64,000 nt of DNA from Amphibacillus xylanus NBRC 15112 (GCF_000307165.1 NC_018704.1:62001-126000), one strand, 5' to 3'. Shown: positions 1 to 8,359, counted from the stretch's first letter. The notes: generated by a model not told the origin, from the letters alone. Program-made: numbers and translations.

Positions 1-80
1 CAAAAGATGAAAAAGCAACTAATGAAGAAAAAGTCACATTAGAAATTGCAGCAAACTTCTTAGGAAAACAAATGCAGTGA
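1..80 (+). CDS. spoVT: SpoVT C-terminal end (partial)
   Basis: Only the last 25 codons are in the window, reading in frame to a TGA at 78-80 and ending AANFLGKQMQ. This resembles the end of the GAF-like domain of SpoVT, the AbrB-family regulator of forespore sigma-G genes. The assignment rests mainly on position: in Bacillus spoVT lies directly before yabM, as here. The start and the DNA-binding SpoVT/AbrB domain lie outside the window. Confidence 0.75.
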   Translation, partial: KDEKATNEEKVTLEIAANFLGKQMQ

Positions 81-111
81 TAGCGCCATAAAAAGTAAAT
101 GTTGTTTTATT

Positions 112-141
112 AACCCGAACATTTTAATGTTCGGGTTATTT
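112..141 (+). terminator. Intrinsic terminator after spoVT
   Basis: A perfect 10-bp stem (AACCCGAACA at 112-121 with its complement at 128-137) has a 6-base loop and a short, weak T-rich tail. It separates spoVT from yabM. Confidence 0.6.
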
Positions 142-223
142 AGCTTGGCAAATCGCCTACTGTTTTTTAAATGTCAAACTCAAGGTTATTCAACAGATTG
201 AACGCTTCATGCAAAGGTGTCTA

Positions 224-232
224 TGCTATAAT
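224..232 (+). promoter_or_regulatory. Extended -10 promoter before yabM
   Basis: TGCTATAAT gives an extended -10 element (TG at 224-225, TATAAT at 227-232) about 40 bases before the yabM start. No good -35 box is seen at normal spacing. Confidence 0.45.
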
Positions 233-270
233 GAAAATGATTTTATACTGAAGAAGGGTAAAATATTATC

Positions 271-1836
271 ATGAGCAAACAAAATGAACAACAGCAATTT
301 TTTAAAGGGGCATTTTTGCTTACATATGCAGGGTTGTTTGGTAAAGTTTTAAGTGCAATTTATAGAATCCCATTGCAAAATTTGACTGGAGATGTTGGTT
401 TTTACATCTATCAACAGATCTATCCGTTTATTGGTGCGTCGATGGTACTAGCCTTATATGGATTTCCAGCTGCAATATCACGCATAATCGCTAGACAATC
501 GAACCAGAATAATCAGCAATTAAGAAAAAGGATATTAGCTTACCTGATGATATGTTCAGGATCTGTATTTATATTAATCTATATGTTAGCGCCGCAATTG
601 GCACGCTTAATGAGTGATATTGGATTGATTCCTGCTATTCGAGTTAGTGCTTTTTCATTTCTACTCGTCCCTTTTGTTTCATATTTCCGAGGCCTGTTTC
701 AAGGTGAAAATAATATGATACCGACAGCGATTTCACAAATGGTTGAACAGGTTATTCGGGTTAGTTTAATTATTGTAACAGCTTATTTAATTGTGAAGTT
801 AAATCGTTCTTTATATGATGTTGGGTTTGGAACAGCGATAGCTACGATTATTGGTAGCTTACTATCTCTAATGAGTTTAATGTTATTTTATGCAAGAAGA
901 GAAAGGACATATTCTAATAATGCTCAGATTGAGCAAGTGACTAATAAAAATTTATTTAAAGAAGTCATTGGCTATGGATTAGCAATAGCGATCAATCATA
1001 TGGTTCTTTTGCTCTTACAATTCGTTGATGTTTTTACACTTGTTCCTTTGCTAAGGAAAACAGGCATATCGCTTTTTGATGCTCAAGTTTTAAAAGGAGT
1101 ACTTGATCGAGGGCAACCATTGGCTCAATTCGGAATTGTTGCAGCTTCTTCTTTAGCATTAGCATTAATTCCATCAGTCACAAAATTGAGACTAAAAAAT
1201 GATCGGAAGCGATTTACAAGTTATGTTGCGAGTACATGGCGGTTTACACTTTATTTGGCTAGTGGAGCAACAGTAGGACTGATTGTGCTGTTTCCTGAGG
1301 TTAATACATTACTTTTTAAAGTAGATTTAGGTTCCATAAGCTTACGAATCTTTTCTGTCACGATTATTTTTTCGGCATTGAGTATTTCAACAGCATCAAT
1401 CCTGCAAGGATTAGGTTATATATACCAAACGGCGCTATTTGTCATCGTAGGTATGATTGCGAAGTTAATTTTAAACTTGATGCTTATCCCTATGTGGGGA
1501 ATTAAGGGTGGCGCTTTGGCAACAGTGTTATCGTCACTCATCATTTTATTACTAAATGTCTACTACTTAAAGCGACATACAAATGAATTAGACCGTATTG
1601 TAGTGCCGTGGTTTAAATTAGTGACTGCCCTGTCCATTATGGGAGTAGTAGTTTATAGTTTGAATTTGTTAGGGAAAGCCCAATTCTATCAGTTTAGTCG
1701 ATTCGGTCAATTCATTTATCTAGTGTGCATGATTGTGATTGGAGTTACCACTTATATATTAAGTTTAAAGAAATTTGCTGTCTTTACTAAAGAGGAGCAA
1801 GAAGTTTTACCGCTTAAATTTATTAAAAAGGGTTGA
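271..1836 (+). CDS. yabM: MATE/MurJ-like lipid flippase YabM (SpoVB family)
   Basis: This 521-residue integral membrane protein has about 14 hydrophobic segments and no signal peptide, the pattern of the polysaccharide-export/MOP flippases (SpoVB, YtgP, YabM) that flip undecaprenyl-linked wall precursors. It begins with the usual FFKGAFLLTYAGLFGKVLSAIYRIPLQ-type start of this family, with the G-K-x-L and R-I-P-L residues visible near residues 22-34. It lies between spoVT and yabN as in B. subtilis. The family and position are clear; the substrate cannot be read from sequence, and the lipid II or sporulation role is by analogy. Confidence 0.85.
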   Translation: MSKQNEQQQFFKGAFLLTYAGLFGKVLSAIYRIPLQNLTGDVGFYIYQQIYPFIGASMVLALYGFPAAISRIIARQSNQNNQQLRKRILAYLMICSGSVFILIYMLAPQLARLMSDIGLIPAIRVSAFSFLLVPFVSYFRGLFQGENNMIPTAISQMVEQVIRVSLIIVTAYLIVKLNRSLYDVGFGTAIATIIGSLLSLMSLMLFYARRERTYSNNAQIEQVTNKNLFKEVIGYGLAIAINHMVLLLLQFVDVFTLVPLLRKTGISLFDAQVLKGVLDRGQPLAQFGIVAASSLALALIPSVTKLRLKNDRKRFTSYVASTWRFTLYLASGATVGLIVLFPEVNTLLFKVDLGSISLRIFSVTIIFSALSISTASILQGLGYIYQTALFVIVGMIAKLILNLMLIPMWGIKGGALATVLSSLIILLLNVYYLKRHTNELDRIVVPWFKLVTALSIMGVVVYSLNLLGKAQFYQFSRFGQFIYLVCMIVIGVTTYILSLKKFAVFTKEEQEVLPLKFIKKG

Positions 1837-1842
1837 TTAACT

Positions 1843-3291
1843 ATGTGTCGAATAGAGATTATTGGTTTAGGAGCTGGTGATATCGATCAGCTTAATCTAG
1901 GTACTTATCGAAAATTAATAGAACAGAACGTCCCGTTGTTTGTCCGGACAGCAGATCATCCTGTACTTGATTCGCTTAAACAAGAAAATATTACATTTCA
2001 AGCATTTGATTCGATCTATCAAGCGCATGACCATTTTGAAGCAGTTTATGAAGAGATTGTTCGCCAACTATTAAGCTTAGCACAACAACATCAGTTCATT
2101 CGTTACGCAGTCCCGGGGCATCCAATGTTAGCTGAACGCACTGTTCAAATGTTACTTGATCAAACTGATGTTAAGGTAGAAATTAGTGGTGGTCAAAGTT
2201 TTCTCGATGATCTATTTACTGCAGTAAAAATTGATCCCATTGAAGGTTTTCAATTTTTAGATGCAACTAGTTTTGAACGAAGCCAAATCGATTATACGAG
2301 TCATCTTATATTTTGTCAGGTTTACGACCAGATGATTGCTTCAGACGTAAAGCTGACGCTTTTAGAGGATTTACCGCCTCATCACCCAGTAGTTGTCGTA
2401 GAAGCAGCTGGAAGCTCAGCAGAACAGACTATACGTGTCCCGTTAGTAGAGTTGGATCAAGTTATTCAATTAAGTAACCTTACAAGTGTTTATGTAGAGC
2501 CTATTACACAAGAAGCCTTGCCGCATCAATTCACCCGATTAAGAGAGGTCATTGCGACATTAAGGGGGCCAAATGGTTGCCCGTGGGATCGAAAACAAAC
2601 ACACCAATCGTTACGAAAATATTTGATTGAAGAAGCTTATGAATTAATCGACGCTATTGATGAAGAAGATGATGATCACATTATCGAAGAACTTGGTGAT
2701 GTATTACTGCAAGTTATGTTGCACAGTCAAATTGGTGAAGATCACGGATTTTTCACCATCGATGATGTGATTCGTTCCATTACTGAAAAGATGATTCGAA
2801 GACATCCGCATGTTTTTTCTGATGTTCAAGTAGCAAATGAACAAGATGTCATGGAGAACTGGCAGATCATTAAAGCACGTGAGCAAAATAATGAAATTAA
2901 TCAATCATTACTTGATCGGATACCTTTCTCTGCCTCTACATTAGTCACAGCAGACCTCCTACAAAAGGAAGCTGCTAAAGTAGGTTTTGATTGGGATACA
3001 GCTACACCAGTCATTGAAAAATTAACTGAAGAGTTAGAAGAGGTAACAGAAGCTATTCAGCAGGGAGAAACAACAGATATTGAAAAGGAAATTGGTGATC
3101 TTCTTTTTACGATCGTAAATCTAGCACGTCATTATCAAATTAGTAGTGATTTGGCGTTAAATAGAACTAATAATAAGTTTAAAGATCGATTTCAATACAT
3201 GGAGTCTGAAATAGACAAGCTAGGGAAGCAAATGACCGATTTAACTTTAGAAGATTTAGATCATTTTTGGGAAAAGGCAAAGAAAAACTAA
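1843..3291 (+). CDS. yabN: MazG nucleotide pyrophosphohydrolase with N-terminal tetrapyrrole-methylase-like domain
   Basis: This is a two-domain protein of the YabN type (482 residues, the usual length). Residues 1-220 resemble a SAM-dependent tetrapyrrole methylase fold (IEIIGLGAGDIDQL at the start). Residues 230-480 form a tandem MazG region with the metal-binding EExxE/ExxD pattern: EEAYELIDAIDEE near 263 and EELGDVLLQ near 283, with a second copy around 395-425. MazG hydrolyses NTPs to NMP and pyrophosphate and is thought to clear damaged nucleotides. The start follows the flippase stop by 6 bases with only a weak ribosome site, suggesting coupled translation. Confidence 0.9.
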   Translation: MCRIEIIGLGAGDIDQLNLGTYRKLIEQNVPLFVRTADHPVLDSLKQENITFQAFDSIYQAHDHFEAVYEEIVRQLLSLAQQHQFIRYAVPGHPMLAERTVQMLLDQTDVKVEISGGQSFLDDLFTAVKIDPIEGFQFLDATSFERSQIDYTSHLIFCQVYDQMIASDVKLTLLEDLPPHHPVVVVEAAGSSAEQTIRVPLVELDQVIQLSNLTSVYVEPITQEALPHQFTRLREVIATLRGPNGCPWDRKQTHQSLRKYLIEEAYELIDAIDEEDDDHIIEELGDVLLQVMLHSQIGEDHGFFTIDDVIRSITEKMIRRHPHVFSDVQVANEQDVMENWQIIKAREQNNEINQSLLDRIPFSASTLVTADLLQKEAAKVGFDWDTATPVIEKLTEELEEVTEAIQQGETTDIEKEIGDLLFTIVNLARHYQISSDLALNRTNNKFKDRFQYMESEIDKLGKQMTDLTLEDLDHFWEKAKKN

Positions 3292-3310
3292 AATAGAGGA
3301 GATAATTAAG

Positions 3311-3577
3311 ATGCGATTAGACAAATTTTTAAAAGTATCTCGTTTAATTAAACGACGTCCGTTAGCCAAAGAGGTTGCTGACCAAGGTAGAGTGAAAATT
3401 AATGGTCATGTAGCAAAGGCGTCTTCAACAGTTGCGATTGACGACGAAATTGTGATTCAATTTGGCCAAAAGATAGTTACTATTAGAGTAACAGATTTAA
3501 AAGATACTACACGTAAGGAAGATGCTGCAACGCTTTATACCGTTTTAAAAGAAGAACAAATTTCAAAAGAAAATTAA
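3311..3577 (+). CDS. rqcP: RqcP, S4-domain ribosome-quality-control factor
   Basis: This 88-residue protein is almost entirely an S4 RNA-binding domain (MRLDKFLKVSRLIKRR at the N-terminus), the Hsp15/YabO family. In B. subtilis this gene is RqcP, which works with RqcH on stalled 50S subunits to add poly-alanine tails to the nascent chain. Length, S4 motif and position between yabN and yabP all agree. A GAGGAGATAA-type ribosome site precedes the ATG. Confidence 0.9.
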   Translation: MRLDKFLKVSRLIKRRPLAKEVADQGRVKINGHVAKASSTVAIDDEIVIQFGQKIVTIRVTDLKDTTRKEDAATLYTVLKEEQISKEN

Positions 3578-3652
3578 TAATATCATCTTAAAGATGTTCT
3601 ATCTATTGCCTCTCCTACATATCTTGTTATTGATATAAAAGGAGGGACTAGC

Positions 3653-3955
3653 ATGTTACAAGAAACCAATCATTCATTTACACCCGTACAATCAACAGAA
3701 CATGAAGTAAAAGTACGTAATAGACGATTAATTGAAATCACAGGCGTAAAAGAAGTTGATAGCTTTGATAGTGAAGAGTTTTTATTAGAAACAGTTTTAG
3801 GATACCTAATGATTAGAGGCGACAATTTACAAATTAAAACATTGGATGTCACGAAAGGTAAAGTAGAGATTAGGGGGAAACTCCTTGATTTCTCATACTT
3901 AGATGACCACCAAAATGATCAAACAAAGGGTTTTCTCGGGAAACTCTTTAAATGA
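3653..3955 (+). CDS. yabP: Sporulation protein YabP
   Basis: A 100-residue protein of the YabP/YqfC family, small beta-rich proteins needed with YabQ for spore cortex formation. Visible features are the N-terminal conserved stretch (RNRRLIEITGVKEVDSFDSEEFLLET, near residues 22-47) and the YLMIRGDNLQIKTLD segment. A strong AAAGGAGG site precedes the ATG. The next gene starts inside its stop codon (4-base overlap), so yabP and yabQ form one unit. No sigma-E promoter was identified with confidence in the 75-base gap before it. Confidence 0.88.
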   Translation: MLQETNHSFTPVQSTEHEVKVRNRRLIEITGVKEVDSFDSEEFLLETVLGYLMIRGDNLQIKTLDVTKGKVEIRGKLLDFSYLDDHQNDQTKGFLGKLFK

Positions 3956-4521
3956 CAATTGAGATTCAATTCGCCTCTTTTATTACGATGGGTATAGTTG
4001 GCTTTTATTTAGGTTGTATGTTTGATACAAATGAGCGAATAATTCAGGCAATAAAGGGTTCGCGTATAGTTAAGGGGCTTTGTCAGCTAGTTTTTTGGTT
4101 AATACAGAGTATGGTTATATTTTACCTACTTGTAAAAGTTAATGGCGGTCAAGTTCGTCTTTACTTTATCATTGCGATTATATTTGGCTATTGGCTCTAT
4201 TTCCTTCGGTTTAGAAAAGTCTATCAAAGGATTTTAGCAAGAATTATTCAGCTTATTAAGGCTATTTTACTATTTATTAAAAAAACAATTACAACAATTA
4301 TAATTAAACCGATAAAATTACTAGTTTTAGCCTTTTTAACAGTCATAAATCTTGTTATAATGATGGTATTAAAAATATTTTCCTTTTTGTTGATAATGAT
4401 AGGTTGGCTGTTTAGGCCGATACTACTAATCATACCGAAAAATGTGAGAAAGTACTTAGTTTCATTATCCAAAATGTGTAGTAAGATAATAGAAAGGGTA
4501 TTAAATCGTAAACAGAAATAG
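3952..4521 (+). CDS. yabQ: Spore cortex protein YabQ
   Basis: A 189-residue integral membrane protein with several hydrophobic segments, a basic C-terminus (NRKQK), and the position immediately after yabP typical of YabQ. In B. subtilis YabQ localises to the forespore membranes and is required for cortex synthesis. The sequence is very rich in I, L and K and poorly conserved in general, so the call leans on length, topology and context. It overlaps yabP by 4 bases (ATGA). Confidence 0.82.
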   Translation: MTIEIQFASFITMGIVGFYLGCMFDTNERIIQAIKGSRIVKGLCQLVFWLIQSMVIFYLLVKVNGGQVRLYFIIAIIFGYWLYFLRFRKVYQRILARIIQLIKAILLFIKKTITTIIIKPIKLLVLAFLTVINLVIMMVLKIFSFLLIMIGWLFRPILLIIPKNVRKYLVSLSKMCSKIIERVLNRKQK

Positions 4522-4537
4522 AGGAGGATCGCGTGTC

Positions 4538-4918
4538 ATGCAAAGAAGACATTCAAAAGTATCTCGAATCGACTCCCCATATATGAATCAATATGATGCA
4601 CACATGGAAAGACAACGTAAAAGAAAACGTCTATTAAAGAGGCGGTTAATTTTGTTTGGCGCGATTGTAATCATTTCCTTCTCCAGTCTATTTACATACC
4701 ATCTAAGTCAAAGAGGCCTCTATGCGGAGAAGAAAGCTCAGTATGAAATGTTACAACAAGAGAAACAAGAGTTATTAGCTGAGGAATCTGCCTTGATTGA
4801 AGAAATTAAGTTATTAGAAGATGAATCCTATGTTCTACGGATTGCCAAAACCAACTACTTCTTTACCGAAGAAGGGGAAATTGTTTTTAAACTTCTAGAA
4901 GAGGCTCCAGCTTATTGA
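4538..4918 (+). CDS. divIC: Septum formation initiator DivIC
   Basis: 126 residues with the DivIC/FtsB layout: a basic cytoplasmic N-terminus (about residues 1-38), one transmembrane helix (LILFGAIVIISFSSLFTYHL, about 38-57) and an extracellular coiled coil rich in E, L and K (about 65-100). DivIC partners FtsL and DivIB in the divisome. The position after yabQ is conserved. A strong GAGGAGGATC site precedes the start; an in-frame GTG lies 5 bases upstream but is less well placed. Confidence 0.92.
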   Translation: MQRRHSKVSRIDSPYMNQYDAHMERQRKRKRLLKRRLILFGAIVIISFSSLFTYHLSQRGLYAEKKAQYEMLQQEKQELLAEESALIEEIKLLEDESYVLRIAKTNYFFTEEGEIVFKLLEEAPAY

Positions 4919-4944
4919 CAGAGTTTTCATTGCTTAGCTATAAT
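4915..4944 (+). promoter_or_regulatory. Sigma-A promoter for yabR
   Basis: TTGACA at 4915-4920, overlapping the divIC stop, and TATAAT at 4939-4944 are 18 bp apart. Both hexamers are perfect. Transcription would start about 50 bases before yabR. Confidence 0.8.
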
Positions 4945-5002
4945 GTAGTTGAGTACGTATATTTATATATGTTTTTTAAATTTAAGGAGGAGCATTTTTT
5001 TT

Positions 5003-5395
5003 ATGTCAATCGAAGTAGGCAGCAAATTGCAGGGTAAGGTAACGGGTATCACTAATTTCGGAGCGTTTGTTGAATTGGAAGAAGGGACGACAGGACTTGT
5101 TCATATTAGTGAAGTTGCCGATAATTATGTGAAAGATATTAATGAACACTTAACTGTAGGTGATAGTGTAACAGTAAAGGTCATTAATGTTGAAAAAGAT
5201 GGTAAGATTGGATTGTCAATTAAGAAGGCAAAGGATAATCCTGATCAAGGGCAAGGGCGTCGGAAGCCATCAAGACCAGTGCGCTCAGAGAATTTCGAAG
5301 CAAAAATTGACCGTTTCCTAAAGGATTCTGAAGATCGTCTAGCGACATTGCGTAAGCATACAGAATCTAAACGCGGTGGAAGAGGTGCTAGATAA
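5003..5395 (+). CDS. yabR: S1 domain RNA-binding protein YabR
   Basis: A 130-residue protein with one N-terminal S1 domain (VGSKLQGKVTGITNFGAFVEL near residues 5-25, then HISEV and GKIGLSIKKA) and a basic, charged tail ending KRGGRGAR. This is the general stress protein 13 type of single-S1 protein, presumed to bind RNA or ribosomes. The ATG at 5003 is chosen because AAGGAGGAG precedes it; an upstream in-frame start at 4949 would add 18 residues lacking family similarity. Confidence 0.9.
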   Translation: MSIEVGSKLQGKVTGITNFGAFVELEEGTTGLVHISEVADNYVKDINEHLTVGDSVTVKVINVEKDGKIGLSIKKAKDNPDQGQGRRKPSRPVRSENFEAKIDRFLKDSEDRLATLRKHTESKRGGRGAR

Positions 5396-5474
5396 GACTT
5401 ATTTGCTGTCTCATTTATAGTAATAGGTAGGTCAAGTCATAATTAAATCAATCATTACAATAGATATACTTACA

Positions 5475-5516
5475 AAGTTATTAGAGCTACAAGCATTGTA
5501 CTCTAATAACTTTTTT
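5475..5516 (+). terminator. Intrinsic terminator after yabR
   Basis: The 12-bp stem AAGTTATTAGAG / CTCTAATAACTT has a 14-base loop and is followed by a T-run. It ends the yabR transcript before the accessory block. Confidence 0.85.
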
Positions 5517-5571
5517 GTTTTTTTTAGTTTAACTAGAGGCAAAAACGGTTATGATAACAGTGTTAACAATA

Positions 5572-5600
5572 TTGTCAAAGATAGTTTGTATACTTATAAC
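5572..5600 (+). promoter_or_regulatory. Probable promoter for the lipoprotein gene
   Basis: TTGTCA (5572-5577) and TATAAC (5595-5600) are 17 bp apart, about 90 bases before the start. A second TATAAT (5644-5649) lies closer but has no clear -35 partner. Confidence 0.5.
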
Positions 5601-5692
5601 TATTTTTAATATTTATATATACAAATATTAAAAAACATGCTAATATAATCTTTGTACATTATTGAACAAACAAAAAGAAAGAGGGGACACAA

Positions 5693-6229
5693 ATGAAATT
5701 TAAATTATTCTTATCAATGCTTTTAGCAGTAAGCCTGTTAGTTGCGTGTGGAGGAGACGACACAGATAAAGAAGCAGATAAAGGAACTGACACAGGTACA
5801 GATGTTGTATCAGCAGCTTCTTCCGCAGGAGACGCAGAAGAACTTAAAGCTACTTCATCAGAAAATGGTTCATGGATTATTATCCCAACAACTGATATTA
5901 CTTTAGAGGAAGAGTTAGTTGTAGCTGGTACTTTCCATAATCAAGGCGATGAAGCTAACGATGTTTATCGTAAATTTGCTGCATACGAAACTGATGCAGA
6001 TCAAAATATTACTGCACAACGTACAATTACAACGCCACGTTTAGTAGTTCAAAGCGAGAACCTATACTTCAAAGGTGGTATTGTTGAAGGTGATGTATAC
6101 GTAGAAGCAGACGGATTCGTATTAGATGAGACTGCAACAATCACTGGTAACCTTGTATTTGCTAATGCTGACTATGAAGCATCTGCAGATATTGCAGGAA
6201 CTGTTGAAGGCGAAACTTCAGTAGAATAA
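5693..6229 (+). CDS. Unrecognised surface lipoprotein at the EET locus, possibly beta-helical
   Basis: 178 residues. A lipoprotein signal peptide ends in the lipobox L-V-A-C (Cys19), followed by an acidic linker (about 20-60) rich in D, T, E and S. The C-terminal part (about 80-178) is built of short alternating hydrophobic segments with regularly spaced Gly (LVVQSENLYFKGG, IVEGDVYVEADG, TITGNLVFAN, IAGTVEG). That suggests a small right-handed beta-helix of bactofilin-like appearance. It has no SGAT flavinylation motif, no Cys other than the anchor, and no CxxCH haem site, so it is not a PplA homologue by eye. It has its own promoter, faces dmkB convergently and shares its terminator. A link to EET is inferred from position only. 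Confidence 0.6.
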   Translation: MKFKLFLSMLLAVSLLVACGGDDTDKEADKGTDTGTDVVSAASSAGDAEELKATSSENGSWIIIPTTDITLEEELVVAGTFHNQGDEANDVYRKFAAYETDADQNITAQRTITTPRLVVQSENLYFKGGIVEGDVYVEADGFVLDETATITGNLVFANADYEASADIAGTVEGETSVE

Positions 6230-6242
6230 ATCTAAGATTATA

Positions 6243-6274
6243 AAAAGCGAACAGCCATTAGGTTGTTCGCTTTA
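6243..6274. terminator. Shared bidirectional terminator between the lipoprotein gene and dmkB
   Basis: AAAGCGAACAGCC pairs with GGTTGTTCGCTTT around the loop ATTA, with A-runs on the left and T-runs on the right, so it can work on both strands. It overlaps the dmkB stop codon, which lies in the loop. Confidence 0.8.
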
Positions 6275-7238
6275 ATAATTGTTGGGTTAATTGATAGAGT
6301 GTATCTTTGTAATCCCCATCAGGTAGTTTGTTTAATTGTTGAAGAGCCTTATTTGTATATCTGCGCGCGATATTTTGAGCTTTTTCGATTCCCTGAGCTT
6401 GATTGATGAGATTCATCAGTTGATTTATATCGTTGTTTGTTAGTGGTTCTTCTTTATCAAGTATAGCTGTAACAGCATTTTTATCATACTGCATCGTATA
6501 AATTAATGGTAAAGTGTATATCCCTTGTTTAGCATCTGCCATTACGGGTTTCCCCATCTTTTCCCCATCACCTAAATAATCTAGAATATCATCTGTAATT
6601 TGATAAGCCATACCAATATAATGTCCCATGTTCCAAGCTCTTCGGGCAATTTGTCTACTAGCTTTACTCTCAACCGCCCCAATATAACAGCTTAGAGCAA
6701 AGAGGTGTGCTGTTTTACCAGAGATTCTCGACAAATAGTTTTTGACGCTAGTAGGGGGCTGGAATCTAGAATGAAGCTGTTCTAATTCACCAGATAAGAT
6801 TTTCTCCATGCTACGTGTGTTATACGATATTGTTGATAAAGAATCTGCATAACTAGACATTATAGAGAAGCAGACAGAGAATAAATAATCTCCTGCATAA
6901 ATAGCAAATTTATTATCGTACAATTCATGTAATGTGGCGTTTCCTCTTCGCGTTTCTGCCTGATCGATGACATCATCATGGACAAGAGTTGCAATGTGTA
7001 AAGTTTCTAACGCTGCTGCTATTGCTATTGCTTTATCCTCATCTTGTTCCGGACCAATTTCACTACATAGTATTGCGTATGCGGGTCTTAGTAATTTACC
7101 ACCAGAATTTATTACATCATTAATAATTCCTTTAATATTTTGATCTTTAATTCGAATATGTGAGTGAATCACTTGATTAACTTTTGCTAACCTTTTCCTC
7201 AGCTCGGGATAACCATGCCAAAATGGATGGATTTCCAT
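6258..7238 (-). CDS. dmkB: All-trans polyprenyl diphosphate synthase, DmkB-like
   Basis: 326 residues of the class I trans-prenyltransferase fold (HepT/IspB type). The first Asp-rich motif is in LHIATLVHDDVID and the second in YQITDDILDY, both complete, and the basic GGKLLRPAY segment is present. It would extend FPP or GGPP to the side chain for a quinone. Last gene of the minus-strand eetA-eetB-dmkB arm, 24 bases after eetB. The second ATG is chosen because AGAAGG lies 7 bases before it; an in-frame ATG at 7256 adds 6 residues. In the Listeria EET locus the equivalent DmkB is dedicated to demethylmenaquinone. A housekeeping HepT is not excluded from sequence alone. Confidence 0.85.
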   Translation of the reverse strand: MEIHPFWHGYPELRKRLAKVNQVIHSHIRIKDQNIKGIINDVINSGGKLLRPAYAILCSEIGPEQDEDKAIAIAAALETLHIATLVHDDVIDQAETRRGNATLHELYDNKFAIYAGDYLFSVCFSIMSSYADSLSTISYNTRSMEKILSGELEQLHSRFQPPTSVKNYLSRISGKTAHLFALSCYIGAVESKASRQIARRAWNMGHYIGMAYQITDDILDYLGDGEKMGKPVMADAKQGIYTLPLIYTMQYDKNAVTAILDKEEPLTNNDINQLMNLINQAQGIEKAQNIARRYTNKALQQLNKLPDGDYKDTLYQLTQQLLKRTT

Positions 7239-7262
7239 GTAAAAACCTTCTTTCATTGTCGA

Positions 7263-7790
7263 TTAAGTTGATTTTAAGTACATATAGTAATGTAATCGAT
7301 CAACATGTTTTAATAAGTAATTTGCCGTAATTCCTATTGCAAGTCCTGTTAATATTCCAATCACGGATTGCACAGGTAAATAAAGCATGACGGCGAATGT
7401 TTGTGCAATCCAACTGGCAATAAACAATTGTCCAACATTATGGAAAACCGCTCCGGCCATACTAACGCCAATAAGACTGATAGGAAGGAATTTTATCTTC
7501 TTAATGAAAAGCATCGAGATAAAGCTAAATAATGCTCCAGTAGCACTATAAATGAATGTAGATAGCGTTCCGCCTAGTAATGTGGCCAGTACAATGCGAA
7601 TGAGTACAACTTTGGCAGCATCTTTGACTGTTAACGTATACAAAGCGATACATGTAATAATATTTGCCAGACCAATTTTAGCTCCAGGCATAAAGAAAAA
7701 TGGAGACGGGATTGAACGTTCAATTAAACTAATTATAACAGCTTGAGCCGCTAATAAAGCAATATAAACAAGTCGTTGGTTTCTAGTCAT
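7263..7790 (-). CDS. eetB: EetB, Gx-transporter/HepI-family membrane protein
   Basis: 175 residues with five or six hydrophobic segments, of the family annotated as Gx transporter or heptaprenyl diphosphate synthase component I (N-terminal ...IERSIPSPFFFMPGAKIGLANI... is characteristic). In the Listeria EET system EetB is needed, with EetA, for electron transfer from the quinone pool to extracellular flavoprotein. The start follows a GGTGGTGAG site. It lies 27 bases after eetA and 24 before dmkB, so one transcript is likely. The biochemical activity of this family is not established. Confidence 0.85.
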   Translation of the reverse strand: MTRNQRLVYIALLAAQAVIISLIERSIPSPFFFMPGAKIGLANIITCIALYTLTVKDAAKVVLIRIVLATLLGGTLSTFIYSATGALFSFISMLFIKKIKFLPISLIGVSMAGAVFHNVGQLFIASWIAQTFAVMLYLPVQSVIGILTGLAIGITANYLLKHVDRLHYYMYLKST

Positions 7791-7817
7791 TTACTCACCA
7801 CCATCATATATAGGCAT

Positions 7818-8240
7818 TTAAGAACTGATAATGTCGACTTGATCTAGTTCAGGAGTATCTTCACCAAAATTTTGGATTTCTATCACAAGTTGATGTGGCA
7901 AACAAATGATTGTTTGTCCAACTCGACTAATAAACCCAGTTCTGACGCAAACTTGATCATGACAAGTTGCGCTTTTTATTTGAATCTGTCCATTAACGAT
8001 TTCAACCGTGTTCGTTTCATGATCATGCGTATGGATATCAAACGTTTCATTTCCTTCATGGTCAGATAGGTTAATTTCATAAAGAACTTCATTTTCTAAA
8101 GAAATAACAGCAACTAGCTTCTCTCCATCAATTTGTGCTTGTTGCCAAGTGAAGATGGCAATTGGGGAGAAGGAAATTAATAAGAGTAGAATGATGATGA
8201 TTAAATCGCCAATTTTTAATGTATCGAGAAGTTCTTTCAT
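7818..8240 (-). CDS. eetA: EetA, membrane-anchored NusG domain II-like protein
   Basis: 140 residues: a short cytoplasmic N-terminus, one transmembrane segment (DLIIIILLLLISFSPIAIF, about 12-30), then an extracytoplasmic domain with the NusG-domain-II pattern ending in CHDQVCVRTGFISRVGQTIICLPHQLVIEI. Three Cys residues are conserved in look (C-x4-C and I-C-L-P-H). The C-L-P-H element is typical of the family found at EET and Rnf-like loci. EetA probably helps move electrons outward from the quinone. First gene of the minus-strand arm, with a palindromic operator 20-33 bases upstream of its ATG. Confidence 0.87.
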   Translation of the reverse strand: MKELLDTLKIGDLIIIILLLLISFSPIAIFTWQQAQIDGEKLVAVISLENEVLYEINLSDHEGNETFDIHTHDHETNTVEIVNGQIQIKSATCHDQVCVRTGFISRVGQTIICLPHQLVIEIQNFGEDTPELDQVDIISS

Positions 8241-8259
8241 TTGCTGCCCCCATTTCAGA

Positions 8260-8273
8260 CTGATAATTATCAG
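8260..8273. promoter_or_regulatory. Fur-like palindrome upstream of eetA
   Basis: CTGATAATTATCAG is a perfect 14-bp inverted repeat resembling the core of a Fur box (consensus half TGATAAT). On the minus strand it lies about 15 bases after a TTTACA -35-like element and so covers the likely -10 of the eetA promoter. The binding protein is not shown; Fur or PerR is an inference. Confidence 0.45.
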
Positions 8274-8359
8274 GGTTAATTATTTGTAAAGAACGAAATT
8301 TTTGGGTCATATGTCTAAGCTTAAAATTAGTCGTAACATAATAATTATACATGATAAAA

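Noticed and set aside
5693-6229. Calling the small lipoprotein PplA
   Set aside because: It has no FMN_bind-type repeats and no S/T-G-A-T motif, and is much shorter than PplA.
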